A stretch of DNA of 64,000 nucleotides. Source: Gnetum montanum (Eukaryota > Streptophyta > Gnetopsida > Gnetales > Gnetaceae). The translations under genes and the position numbers were made by a program. Each line of letters starts with the position of its first letter. Position 1 is the stretch's first letter. The stretch spans positions 1,081,604-1,145,603 of the forward strand of contig MNCI01034769.1 in the NCBI GenBank assembly GCA_015680685.1, written 5' to 3'. Under the pieces are notes generated by a model. The model saw only the letters and a program-made list of their open reading frames with translations. It was not told the DNA's origin and did no database searches. Below, in pieces: positions 11,500 to 22,700 of the stretch.

Positions 11500-12628
11500 A
11501 CAACACTCTATGAAAATGCTCTTATGATGGGATATTGCTAGTTTGTGTTAGTTGGGATGAAGCAAAAAAAAAATTTGATCAAGTCCATGAGGGATTATGT
11601 GAGGGACACATAGCTCCCATGGCTATGGCTACAAAAATTATACATCTAGGTTACTATTGGCCTTGCATGGAACGTGATTGTGTTGCTAAAGTAAGGACAT
11701 GTGATGTATGTCAATGCCATGGGAACCTCATACATGTGTCACCTACTGAATTACATACCAGACAAATTACATGGCTCTTCCAACGTTGAGGACTAGACAT
11801 CATAGGACCCATTACACCTAAGTCTTCTGCAAGGCATAGTTTCATTATTATTGCAACTAAACACTTTACAAAATGGGTAGAAGCTATTCCTCTCAGAAAG
11901 ACTACATCCCAACAAGTTTACAAGTTCATGTTAGAAAATATAGTTACATAGTTTGGCCTTCCCATGACCATTGTTACCAAAAATGGGCCACAATTCAGTA
12001 GTGTAGAAACCAAAGCCTTTTATGAAAGCCTTAGTATCAAACATTCCTTCTCATTGCCATACTACCTTCAGGAAAACGGCCAAGCAGAGGTTACCAATAA
12101 AGTCATCATTAACCTTTTGAAAATGATGGTTAGCAGTAGTAAGAGGCAATGGCACGAGAAAATCCTCTACATGCTTTAGGCTTATTGCACAACATGAAAG
12201 ACGGCTACAGGTAAGACCATGTATAGTCTTGTATACGAATTTGAAGTGGTGTTGCCTCTTGAATTGTAGGTTCCATCAGTTCAAAAGATCCTTTTGAATG
12301 TCATGGATGAGGCTCAAAACAACAAGTGAAGGGTCATTGACCTTGACTTTGTAGAGGAGGAGCATGCCCAAACACTTAACCGCATCGAGTGGTACCAGGA
12401 CAAGCAACACCGGAAACATCACTACAACCTACACCAACGACCAATCAAAAAGGGGACTTATTCCTCAAGGCTGTTCATGAACCCATGAGCAAATTCTCAG
12501 ACAATTAGGAAGGCCCCTTAGTAGTTATAAAAGCATATGAGAATGGGGCATTCAAACTGGCTAATGTAGATGGCAAAAAATTCCCGAATCCCATCAATCA
12601 TTTGTACTTGAAGCCATACTACACTTAA
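11500..12628 (+). pseudogene. pol: Element 1 integrase, broken
   Basis: The zinc-binding N-terminus is recognisable (HLGYYWPCMERD, then CDVCQCHGNLIHV), followed by the catalytic core: LDIIGPITPKSSARHSFIII with the first Asp, then TIVTKNGPQFSS, where the second catalytic Asp is Lys, then YLQENGQAEVTNKVI with the Glu. The C-terminal part (KFSDN, then LKPYYT) runs to a stop at 12626-12628. A stop just before the first catalytic Asp and several later ones break the frame. Loss of a catalytic Asp makes this copy inactive regardless. Confidence 0.85.
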
Positions 12629-12672
12629 CATGAAAGATTGCACTGAACATAACGCAAGGTAACCAAATAGTT

Positions 12673-13012
12673 TGCTATGATTATAAACTGGCACAACTCA
12701 TCTGCTACAACATAAAATTAGCATAGAATGTCCACTATGGTGTTAAACTGGCATAGCATGTCTTTGGGCCATGACATAAAACTAGCACCCACAGATTTTC
12801 TTTGGGCCATGACATAAAATTGGCATCCACAACATGGTCTGCTACGACCTTAAACTGGCCATTCCCTATCTGCTATGATATAAAACTAGCATAGTAGTTT
12901 ACTAGGACCTTAAACTAGCACATCGATCTGCTAGGACCTTAAACTCACACATCACGATCTACTGGGACCTTAAACTAGCACATCTGATGGTCTACCAAGA
13001 CCTAAAACTGGG
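12673..13012 (+). repeat. TTAAACTGGC motif array C, element 1
   Basis: About eleven units roughly 30 bases apart resemble TCTGCTAGGACCTTAAACT followed by AGCA or GGCA. The array begins about 45 bases after integrase. It corresponds to 27058-27600 in element 2 and to 38740-39005 (inverted) in element 3. Upstream halves vary (TCTGCTACGACC, CTTTGGGCCATGAC) while the TAAAACT/TTAAACT core is kept. Confidence 0.9.
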
Positions 13013-13712
13013 TTCTCAATGCAACACCCCCTAGCTCACACATGTGACTTTGTGAACAAGCGAGCATGTATATATTTGAGCTTCCTAGGCAACATGGTAT
13101 GGGACATCAAGAAAAACCCCTCTAGGACACATGCAGTGTCACCATCCCTAGCATCTTGCTAATCTTCTGGAGATGCCACATGCCATCTTGCTGACCTTCT
13201 GGAGCTATTGCCACCATCGCTAATCAATTTGGTCATAGCTTCCATCATCAGCACTTCCTGCTGGAGTCCCAAAAGAACTGTAGTGTAGCCACAGTGCTGT
13301 CATCCTCTAGCCCTCACCATCATCAAAGTCTGAAAAATCATTTAGCTATTAGGCTTTTCACCTTGTAGCTTGACCTCTTGATTCTTGCCTTTGATGGGGA
13401 TTCCTAAGCACTTACATCATCATTGCTCCTAGCCCCTTCAGTTCTCACTTATGGCATGGCCATTGGAGCTTTCTAGCTTGCCACTACCAAAACTTGTGTT
13501 GGCCTTCTTGCTCTACACATCGCACATGTTAGGCTCAGCACTTGCTACCCTGGTAGTATCCCAAGAAAATAGGATTTTTCCCTCACTTCACTCGATGGTT
13601 GTTTTTTCTAGTTTTCTCTCTATTATGTTTGTAGGATAAAAGCCAAGGTGGCATCGTTCAGGAATTCATTCCACCATGAGAACAAGACACTACATTGTTT
13701 CAAGGTGCCCAC
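13013..13712 (+). other. Element 1 3' untranslated region, first part
   Basis: This is the non-coding stretch between the motif array and the element 2 insertion. Parts resemble the 3' region of element 2 (CATCTTGCTGACC-type and CGGAGATGCCAC-like phrases, compare 13090-13260 with 27650-27750). No coding frame here is shared with the other elements. It continues at 30099 after the insertion. Confidence 0.6.
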
Positions 13713-13974
13713 TGAAACACCGTGAAAATTACGAGTCTGCCTCAGGCGAAGATTCGCAATTTAAGCAAGAACGTGCATCAGCTTTGTTCAGGGACAAGTT
13801 TACATTCTGTTACACACGGCAACGTAATGAGCGTAATAAGCTCCAAAATAGTCGAAGGCAGAGTCCAGAGAAGCACAATAGTTCGACACTTTTTTCTTGT
13901 AGTGCATGAATAACTTGTCTTTACGCTCGTTACGTGGCGGTGTGTACCATTGCGTATTTCATCACTAAGCATTG

Positions 13975-14170
13975 TTTACGCTTCGTCACGCGCAGCTACG
14001 TAATGAGCGTAAGTTATACATTTTTTACGCTTCGTTACGCTCAGCTGCGTAATGAGCGTAAATTAGCCATTGTTTACGTTTAGTTACGCGCAGCTGCATA
14101 GTAAGCGTAAATTAGCCATTATCTACGCTTTGTTACGCGCAGCTGCGTAGTGAGCGTAAGACAATCTTTG
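13975..14170. repeat. Four tandem 49-bp palindromic units in the element 2 LTR
   Basis: Units start at about 13975, 14024, 14073 and 14122. Each reads TTTACGCTTCGTTACGC, then a central CAGCTG, then GCGTAATGAGCGTAA: an imperfect 37-base palindrome able to form a hairpin, followed by a 12-base spacer such as ATTAGCCATTG. They lie upstream of the TATA box, where U3 promoter or enhancer elements sit. The identical arrangement is in the 3' LTR at about 28957-29152. Confidence 0.9.
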
Positions 14171-14408
14171 AGCATGTTGTTTTTATACTAGATTACGCTC
14201 ATACACGCAACACAACGCGAATGAGTGTAATACAACCTGAAAGCAAATTGAAGCACGCTCAACATGTACCTGCTCTTCACACGCACAACACGCAAACGAG
14301 CGTGTTGTGCGTAGTCATAGTCTGACTTAAAATGATCAAGTCAACGGAACCCGAAATATCCGGGACCCATGTCATCAGGGTTGTGCCTTTTCCACGGAGC
14401 GTCGTGGC

Positions 14409-14418
14409 CTATAAATAC
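14409..14418 (+). promoter_or_regulatory. TATA box of the element 2 5' LTR
   Basis: CTATAAATAC, with an exact counterpart at 29391-29400. Elements 1 (about 32524) and 3 also carry a TATA-like sequence within their LTRs. Transcription would be expected to start about 25-35 bases downstream. Confidence 0.8.
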
Positions 14419-15117
14419 CTCAGTTGATAAAGAGACAGGGGTTGGCAAATCAGAGAAGAAAAAGCATTTTTCTGAGCACCAGAGCACTTAGCACTTTGGA
14501 GCAGAGATACAGAGAGCAGCGCTTTGGCAATTGTTGACAGTATCACCTTACAGCCGAAGCAGAGCACAGTTTGCTTTGAACACCGGTGACAGGGGTAATC
14601 GTTCTGCTGGAAAGACTCTATCAATAAAAAACAATTGATCGGTAGACGTCAAAGCTTGGCCTTCCTTGCATCTCAGCTTTAGCCCACGAGGTAGATCGGA
14701 CTTCTGTTTAGACCGTTTTGCTTGTTATTTTGCGCTTGTTTCACATCCTGTAATCAGGGATTCCCCAGTGTAATTTCTCATAAAAAATATACATTTTTAA
14801 GTCAAAGCGCAGATCTTGAAGCTACGTGCTTCTCTTATGTCAGCTTCCTTTTATCGTGTTTAGCATTATCACTGTTGCAATTCGTCCACATCGTGTTCCC
14901 CTCGTTTTATGACTCCTTGAATCAGATTGCTTTTTTTTTACGAAATTTTCATCGGTTTACTGATTAGTAAGTCCCTATCTGATCGACAAGACCGTTCAGG
15001 GCGCCGTGGATTCGTTTTTCTAGCATAGCCCTTGCGCGGATCCGTGGTTAAAACTGTGTACGTTGGAATCTCGGTCGATATTTCCAGCTGCCGACGTTTT
15101 CTATCGTTACAGTTTTC

Positions 15118-15135
15118 TGGTGCTAGAAGGAGGGC
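15118..15135 (+). promoter_or_regulatory. Primer-binding site, element 2
   Basis: TGGTGCTAGAAGGAGGGC begins six bases after the LTR end. It is identical to the sites of elements 1 and 3. A short leader without tandem array separates it from the gag start at 15359. Confidence 0.8.
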
Positions 15136-15358
15136 CTTCAGGCTCTAATCCGAATATTTCGGGTAACCCTGGTAGTGATCCATACCCTAAACCATATACG
15201 TAATACCTCTAGGAAAGTCTACGGTCAATAGCGTGGTATAGATCGGTCGCAAGGACGATTTCTTTGAAATCCTTCAGGGTAGAAAGCCTTTTGTGCTTTT
15301 TGTTGCCAGTCATTTTCTTTTAGATCTGATTACTAGTCACCATTGACTTCATCGATCA

Positions 15359-18130
15359 ATGGATTCCTTCTACTCAAACACAACCGCCATGGTTACCACC
15401 GATCTGGGTGCCACACCTATCAATCCTACGATGGTCACAGGACCAGTTCCTGGTGCAATGGGACCTCAGGGACCATTGCGCCGTTCATTGAGGCTTCAGA
15501 GGAAAGAGCCTATGTTTACGGTTATAACCCCTAAAGAATACAATTTCATATGCGTTAAGATCCAGGCGAGGCTGGCTCTCAGCCGAGCCGAGCTGGAGGC
15601 GAAGCGAAACTTTGAGGTGCTCCACCGAGGGGGTTATGATTTTAAGCTGATAGCCTACGACATAATCCCCTTGACTGAACACCAACATGAAATTATTGCA
15701 TAGTTGGTCATGGCCAAAGGCCAAACTTCACAACCTGTGGTGGAGCCCCATCATGGGGAAGAGGCAGAGGACAAATTCACGGCCCTGTCGGAACATTCGT
15801 TCCATACTCTGACGCCCCACACGTATGTAAATCCGTTGTTCCCTTTCAAAGGAGAGGCAGCCTCTCTGGACTCAGCCATGACCGCGCAGACGCAAATCCC
15901 TATCCTTCGGCAGGCTAATGCGCAGCCGTCTGGGTTGCAAACACAACTACCGCACCATAACGCGGGGGTGGTTCCGTCACAACAAGTAATTAGTATCCCA
16001 GCGGTGATCCCGGTGACCACCGCGCCCCATTTCATCCCGCAGATACAACCCCATAATGTATCTGTGACACGCCCAGCTCAGACCATGCCGCTTCTGCATC
16101 CGCAAACTCAACAGATACCCACAACTGCTCAGCCACAAACATACATCCAACAACTTGCCACAGGTCAGTGGGCCAACCCAGCGGTGCAACATGCTCAGTC
16201 TGTGGTGTACGGCGTGCAGCCCCTGGTTGCGCTTGTAACGCAAGCTCCACAGAGGATCCCGCAGTATACCTATCCCTATTTTGTGCAGTAGGCAACTGCC
16301 AACCCCTCTGCCCAAACCAGTAGGTGGTGGTCTTCACAGGCCCCTCCGCCTGCAGGGATCCCCGCCCAACCAGCAGCCAACCAGCCTCTCCCGTCGTTTC
16401 TATTTCCTGGCGCCGCCCTCCCAGTCCAACCTCCTGTGCCTGCTGCACAGACACCTTCGTTAATGGGTCTGAACCAAGCCTTCCAGCTTATACAGACCCT
16501 CACTGAGGAGGTCTGATGCCTTAAAGCCGCTGTATCTGACACCATTCAGATCATGGACTTCTACCAGGATGATCTGATCAATCCAGCGGTCCCCGTGCTG
16601 TCGTTGCCACCAGGGATGTCCCTCCCTCATTTTACCAAGTATAATGGAGAGGGGGATCCCAACACCCATCTAGCCACCTTCAGGTCTGAATCTTTGTTAT
16701 TACAACAGTGGCCGCACACTTTAATCCGAGTCTTCGCGATGTCTTTAACAGGGAAGGCTTTAGACTGGTATAGAGCTCTCCCACGCTCTTCTATTTCAGC
16801 CTTGGAAGAGCTGCTGACTCAATTTATGACCCATTTCAAATACAACCTGAAACTGGAAGTCACGTTGGAACAGCTTATGGGGGTGAAACAAGACCTGCTC
16901 GAGCCAGTCCAAAAGTTTATACAGCGTTGGAATGCTACCTTGAATGAGATCCGTGACCCGATTGCGGACTCCCATCTATTGGCTATATTCAAGGGAGCAG
17001 TCAATGACTTCATTAAGTCAAAGCTGTATTACCTTTCCCCAAGAAACTTACATCAGGCCTTCGCACAAGTTAGAAGCATCCAAGATGCTGCGGAGGCCAG
17101 TAAAGACCCGGCGTATGTCGCCTACAGGAATGCGCACAACAAGGCCAAAGACAAGGGTAAGGCGACAACAACGACAGTAGCCGCGCTAACTAAAAGCGCA
17201 AAGAACAAGAACAAGAAGGTGCCCACAATAGCACCCCCTGAGGCCACGGCTGGTGATGGCACCAGCCAACCCATAACTGCCCCTGAAAAAGCCCCCCAGC
17301 CAAAGCCAAATTTTGAGCGTAAAGATCGTTCAAAATATGCAGCTTTACCTGTAAAGCACTCTGAATTGCTGAAACAACTGTTAGCGGCAGGGCACATTCA
17401 ACCGAAGAAGGTGTCCGAGGAAGCTCTGAAGCGTCACAGGCGTCACTGTGAACTACTGAAGGACCCTTCTTTAGCTCTGCCTAACGAACCAGCAGTTCCG
17501 AGATCTTTCAGGCTGGACCGTTTTTGTGACTACCACCAGATGTGTGGTCACGACACAGATTACTGCGAAGCGTTGAAGGACGACATTCAACGCATGATCA
17601 ATGAAGGTCATCTAAAATTAGACAGCAGTAACCCTACGCGTCCAGAAAACCAAACGCTGCATGTGTATAAGGACCCATTGAACGCAAACTATGATCCTTA
17701 TACAATCACTGTAGTGAGTACGGACAGTGAGCGTAAGGGACCGCCAAAACAGCCTTTTGTTTTGCGCATGCCTGCCAGCTCACCAAAGGGGCCAACTACT
17801 TCATCGGCAGCCAGTGGGGTCTCACGGCCACCATTCATCATACGGGCACCTTCCCAAGTACGCCCTCAGTCACGCGACAGTACCCAAGCCGTGACCTCGT
17901 CCGCGCCCATGCTGAGAGCACCCTTCATTATTAGGGCGCCAAAACCACAGGCTGTCCCTCTCACGCAGGGCAGACCTCTCGTCGAGATAACCAGCCATCA
18001 CCTTCCAAGAAAAAGGGGGAGAATACCGCAGTTAACGCAACAGAAGATCACCTTACGCTCGGCTTCCCCAAGCCCAGGCCCTTGGCCTCTGTGCCTCTGT
18101 CTATGCCCCAGAAGCAGGCTAAAGGTATAA
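15359..18130 (+). pseudogene. gag: Element 2 Gag, three in-frame stops
   Basis: One frame runs the full length, broken only by TAG at 15701, TAG at 16289 and TGA at 16514. The start gives MDSFYSNTTAMV, whose following residues align with element 3. Regions: an N-terminal domain with YNFICVKIQARL; a Gln/Pro-rich stretch (about 15700-16480); the Gag core from 16553 (FTKYNGEGDPNTHLATFRSE, LTGKALDWYRALPRSS, VNDFIKSKLYYL); a Lys-rich linker; CDYHQMCGHDTDYC, a knuckle-like C-H-H-C set; and two PFIIRAP repeats. The last 1,578 bases are an uninterrupted 525-codon frame. Protease follows in another frame, overlapping from 18082. The particle-forming role is known for the family. Confidence 0.9.
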
Positions 18131-19089
18131 AAACGCAGCCACCTTCTCTTGGCCGAATGGAGGAGGACAAGGGGGATAAACAACCCGGCCAAGAGAAGGA
18201 CCTCCTCGACGCGTTCATGCAGGTCAAACAAGCTCTTAAACGAAAGAACACAACGCTGAGCCTGTACGACTTACTGATGACTTCTCGAGAACACCGTGAG
18301 GCTATGGTACGCATGTTGACATCCATATCAGTGAATGTCAGCCTGCTGGCAAAAGAGGAAGCAATACATGCTATCATGTTTCCTTCCGAAGTTGAACAAC
18401 CCAAGCCTACCTCGTTGCCCTTCCTAGACGAGTCTGTCAAAGATGATCCGAAGAAAGGTCAAGTAACGACTGAGCCTATGTTCATTACCATTCGGGTCGG
18501 CCAGTACCAGATCCGGAGGGTACACGTGGATGATGGTGCAGCTGCTAACGTCGTTCCCTATTCCATTGTAGATAGGTTGGGATTGGTCGATCATATCACT
18601 CCCATGACGACGGCCTGCGTGAAATCGTTCAATGGAGCACGGGTTCAAGTCAAGGGGACGGTACGTATTGAGTTTGTGGCGGGGGATCAATTCCCAACGG
18701 AAGCCACATTCTTAGTCGTCGAGGAGATGCCTGGCTTCAACTTAATCTTAGGGAGGTCATGGTTAGCCCAGCTGAGAGCGGTCTCGTCACCGATACATCA
18801 AGAGATACACTTGCCCTACGCCGGAGGGGAGGTTATCATACGCGGTGACGAGGTCACCCCCAGGACCGTTAACAACATTGAAGAAGAACGGGGTTCGGAG
18901 ATCGAAACAACTGACAATCAGTCCCATCTCCAAGCTCCTAAACAAACCGACAACGATGAAGATGGTCTAGCCTGGGCTGACCTGCCATTTCCAGATGACA
19001 GCGTAGAAGAGTCAAACCACAAACCCTCTCGCCCTTACGTAGCGTTTGACGTAAAAGCCGCTAGGAGACAATTGTGTATCGACGGTTGA
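18082..19089 (+). CDS. pro: Element 2 protease region, open frame of 335 codons
   Basis: An aspartic protease of the retroviral type: a helical leader (DAFMQVKQALKRKNTTLSLY), then MFITIRVGQYQIRRVHVDDG with the active-site Asp, then AAANVVPYSIVDRLGL, then GFNLILGRSWLAQLRA. The triplet is DDG rather than the usual DTG or DSG, and it is also DDG in element 3. The frame overlaps the end of gag by about 50 bases in a different register; whether that is a mutation or a programmed event is open. The start at 18082 is the first Met of the open frame, and translation more likely enters from gag. Past the stop lies a possible splice donor (TTGTAAGAT at 19121). Confidence 0.85.
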   Translation: MASVPLSMPQKQAKGIKTQPPSLGRMEEDKGDKQPGQEKDLLDAFMQVKQALKRKNTTLSLYDLLMTSREHREAMVRMLTSISVNVSLLAKEEAIHAIMFPSEVEQPKPTSLPFLDESVKDDPKKGQVTTEPMFITIRVGQYQIRRVHVDDGAAANVVPYSIVDRLGLVDHITPMTTACVKSFNGARVQVKGTVRIEFVAGDQFPTEATFLVVEEMPGFNLILGRSWLAQLRAVSSPIHQEIHLPYAGGEVIIRGDEVTPRTVNNIEEERGSEIETTDNQSHLQAPKQTDNDEDGLAWADLPFPDDSVEESNHKPSRPYVAFDVKAARRQLCIDG

Positions 19090-19302
19090 AAAAGGGTCTT
19101 CTGCGTGCATCACCATTTCCTTGTAAGATAGTGTACTCCTTATTCAGCAGTCGCTTTTGTTTCAACGTACTTATACGCTACATTTGCTTTCTGTGTATAC
19201 GCTTTGCACTGTTTGCGTGTTTTATCGTACCCGCCTTAGTTACGCTTTCGCATTACTTCACGCATTTATACAGGATTACATTTTTTTTTACAATTTATGC
19301 TT

Positions 19303-19600
19303 CTGGCCCGCAACGGCCTTAAACTAGTTATACAAAATCAATCTCTTCATACTGTTATACGTAGTTACGCAGTCGGCCCGCAACGGCCTTAAACTAGTCA
19401 CCCGGAGTTATCTACAATCATCATTTACGTTTTCTCTACATTACGCAGCGGGCCCGCAACGGCCTTAAACTAGTAGCTAGTTTACGCAAACTCATATGTT
19501 GGCCCGCAACGGCTTTAAACTAGTTACACAGGAAGATGCGGTACTACCATTCACGCTTTCTTTACTTTACGCTTCCGGCCCCCAATAGCCTTAAACTAGG
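19303..19600 (+). repeat. TTAAACTAG motif array A, element 2
   Basis: Five copies, starting near 19305, 19372, 19449, 19499 and 19577, of a unit with GGCCCGCAACGGCC followed by TTAAACTAGT; the last is diverged. Spacing is 50-80 bases. It lies between protease and the tail of the antisense gene, as in elements 1 and 3. Confidence 0.9.
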
Positions 19601-19792
19601 AATTACGCTCTATCATTATTACTTAGGTGAACTTTTCAACAGTTACACTCGCACTCTATCAACAAAACACAAAAACAAAAAAATATATGTAATTGATATT
19701 CAACGCAACCACCAGGTTTTATAACATGTCTTTCTAGTCATTCGTAACATGACGCTATACTCAACATTAACAAAATTTTGCGTAAATAATAA

Positions 19793-22700
19793 TTACGCAT
19801 TCCCCCTACTGCCACTATCTCCAATATCTCTTAACTCTGGATCTAGCCCCAAAAGGTCATCCTCTAGTGGGCCATCGTTTCTAGGAATTACGCTTCCAAG
19901 AACGACTGCCCCTTCATGAGGCTCTCGTTCCGGCACTGGCTCCACAGGAGGACGCTCTTCACCGTTGCATTCCGCCTCTGCTTCCACAGTTTCCTCTCCC
20001 AACCCTTCAGCTGGCATATTTTCTCTACCTTCTTCCGGTACCTAAAACCAAATAACATCAAAAATTAGAATAGACGATGCTAGTCAGAAAATTTTCCGAC
20101 TAAGTCATGCGTAAACTTACTCACGACGGCCCTACTCCCGCGGCAAAGGAAAGCTTGTCCAAACCAGCCCACAAGCATTGCATAATCTCGTCCTCTGTCA
20201 GGTCTGGCCACACATCCTCGTCCAACACAGCTCCAACTTTCACCTTCCCTTTCTCCACGCTACTCCAGCGGGGTGGATCTGGGAAGAAAGTAGGGATCGT
20301 AGCCTGATTCCCGGGGAAAACCATTGCCCTCTCTGGGGACGCAGTTATGGTCACCTGCACTTCAAACTTCTTGAAAGCTTCGGACGCTCTGATGGTGTCC
20401 ACGAAAACCTCTAGGGATCGAGCTTTAACGGCGGAATCGCGGTAATGTTTTCTATAAGCGACGCTTTCCCTTTTATATACATGTTTGTGGTCCTTCTCCT
20501 TCTACCCCCATTCCTGTATGCTAGCGCAGTAGTCCCTCCAGTCCCGGCTTTTCTGAGCTAGGAGTTCAATTTGCATCTTCTGCTCTACTAATGCCCGACT
20601 GGTCTGTACGCTGTTCTTAATGGCTGTCCAATAACGGGAGTGATCAATAATAGCGGTACGCCAGTCTTCATCCCCCATCACTCGATCCTGTAGGAATTCG
20701 TACCATGCCCTTAGGTCCTCGACTTCCTTGGTCAAGGATTCAACTCTCTTCTCCGACCGTTGCAGCCTTTTCCATAGGCTTTCATTAACGTTCCTACTTT
20801 CCCATATGGAGCGCGTCGAGCGTAATGCACATTTACGCATTTCCTCATAAATGTGGCATGGCACGACTGCCCCATCAAATGGGGGCTCCGCTATGTCCAG
20901 ATCAATGGGCTCTGCGGGATCCCATCGGAGGTGAGCTCCTGACAGAAAACAAGCATCAATACAGATGACACATTACTAAGAAATTATGTCGTAACCTCGT
21001 TACGGCTATAACTTACCAGCACCAGGTTCAGCACGTTCCAGACGCTCGATCATGTCGCTGACGACACCTTCCATGAAGGCAAATTTATCGGAGAAGTCTC
21101 TCCACATTTTGCTCACAGCAGCAGACGTTGAGGCATCTTCTTCCCCTATAGCGTAATTTAGTTAGACACGCACTCTTTTAACAGATTTTTCAAACACGCT
21201 AACGCACTCATTACCTCTGCCGGTGACAGTGGCGATTTCATCAACATCTTCTGTATCTTTTCCCCTTTCACGCACTAGAGTCTGTGCGTCGCTGGTTTCA
21301 GTGGCTGGGGCCTCCTCACGCACCCCAGCCTGTACGTGGCTTCCGCTAGCAGCTGGGGCCACCTCACGCACTGGAACTTGCACACGGCTCATATTAACAG
21401 CTGGGGCCTCTTCTTCCAAAATTGAGGCCCCCTCCCCACGACTTAGTATCATCGCCCCTGTCTCAGGGGTCAATTGCCCTGTCATTTTTACTTTTTACAC
21501 CACCATACGTTAGCATATAATTCTAGATCATCTAAGTAAAGCATTGCGTATACAATCCTTTCACACTTACCAGGCGGAGGCTTATTCCGCTGCACCTTGA
21601 TCCCAACAGTTTGGCCTGCATCACCCCCAGGGGCCTCGGTTAGGCGGAGCCTCTTCCGCCGAGCTGTCGGTTCCACAATTTCCTCCGCCAGTCGTTTCCC
21701 CCGCGAGGCATCGCCAGTGTAGGTAGGCATTATCCTGCCTACGCTGTCGAGACCTCGCACTTGGGGCACCGTCAAGCCTTTAGTCGTTATAGACAACGAC
21801 TCCCCGATCCCTTCCGGCGGATCCTACCCACGGGTAGTGCTGAAAATATGGGCTATCCAAGGTCTGGATAGTTGGTCTCAGTCTTGTTGTGCCCAGACCC
21901 CATTCCTCTGAACGACCAGAAACTCAGCAAACCGCCGGAGGCAAGCTATGAAAAAGGCGTAATGCACATTAAAGCGGGACTCGAGCTTCTCGCGAAGCTT
22001 GACCATTTCACTGCGCAGTCCCTTGGCAAGATGGCTCGCCCAATCGAACCGGGTTCCCTTTTCCAGGACCTCTCGCATAATATGGGTCTGTTCTACCGAA
22101 AAGAACTTCACCTGCGAGAGGATTTTGGGGAAGGCCCGGGCCCGAAAAAGGGGATAAAGTGTCTTGGCAGTCCCCATCTCGAATTTCTCACAAGGAAATC
22201 CCTTGGTCTCTTTAGGGATCCTCACCCACTTCTTCAGAAACTCCTCGACTCTAGGGCTCCTCTTGGTCTTCACCTTTACGGGAAGGCCGTTCGAGGGGAT
22301 GCCAAACAAGTCTGAAAAGAGCTGATCATTAATATCAAATTTTACGCGCACTTTATGCACGCGTGTGCAAAAACGATCCGCCTTCTCACTGAAGGAGTTG
22401 ACCAAGGCTATCATTTCGCTGGCGGGGACATCAGGGGTCGCAGCCAAAAACAGGTGCATTAGCCCTGCTGCCTGGATCTTGGCGGTCACTGCGACTGGGC
22501 CTGCCGAGTGGCCGAGCCAACGCTGTGCCTCCTTAATATCGTCGTAACGAAAGAGAACATCCCTCGCCTCGCGGCCGGAAATCGTAAGGGTAATCTCCCG
22601 GGATTCCCTGACTGAAAGGCATAAAACGTAAGTCAAAAAGAAACACTATTACATAATGTCCATGACTCACAACTACGCGCATAACATTAGAACACGTAGC

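Larger units (their letters stand above)
13713..15111 (+). repeat. Element 2 5' LTR
   Basis: 1399 bp with TG and CA termini, matching 28695-30093 throughout. It contains four 49-bp palindromic units (13975-14170), a TATA box, an AATAAA at 14623-14628 and a long T-rich tail. The CCCAC duplication abuts the left end. AATAAA has changed to AATCAG in the 3' copy. Confidence 0.96.

Noticed and set aside
15977-16545. Overlapping minus-strand frames of 112, 140 and 89 codons
   Set aside because: They mirror the GC-rich Gln/Pro part of gag, have no counterpart in element 3 and no splice logic.
17990-18060. Classical -1 slippery heptamer at the gag-protease junction
   Set aside because: The A- and G-runs near 18005-18020 do not give an X XXY YYZ heptamer in the gag frame, and the run is absent at the same place in element 1.
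21223-21513. Plus-strand 96-codon frame
   Set aside because: It is the shadow of antisense exon 5; its Ser/Thr-rich sequence reflects the complementary acidic repeat.
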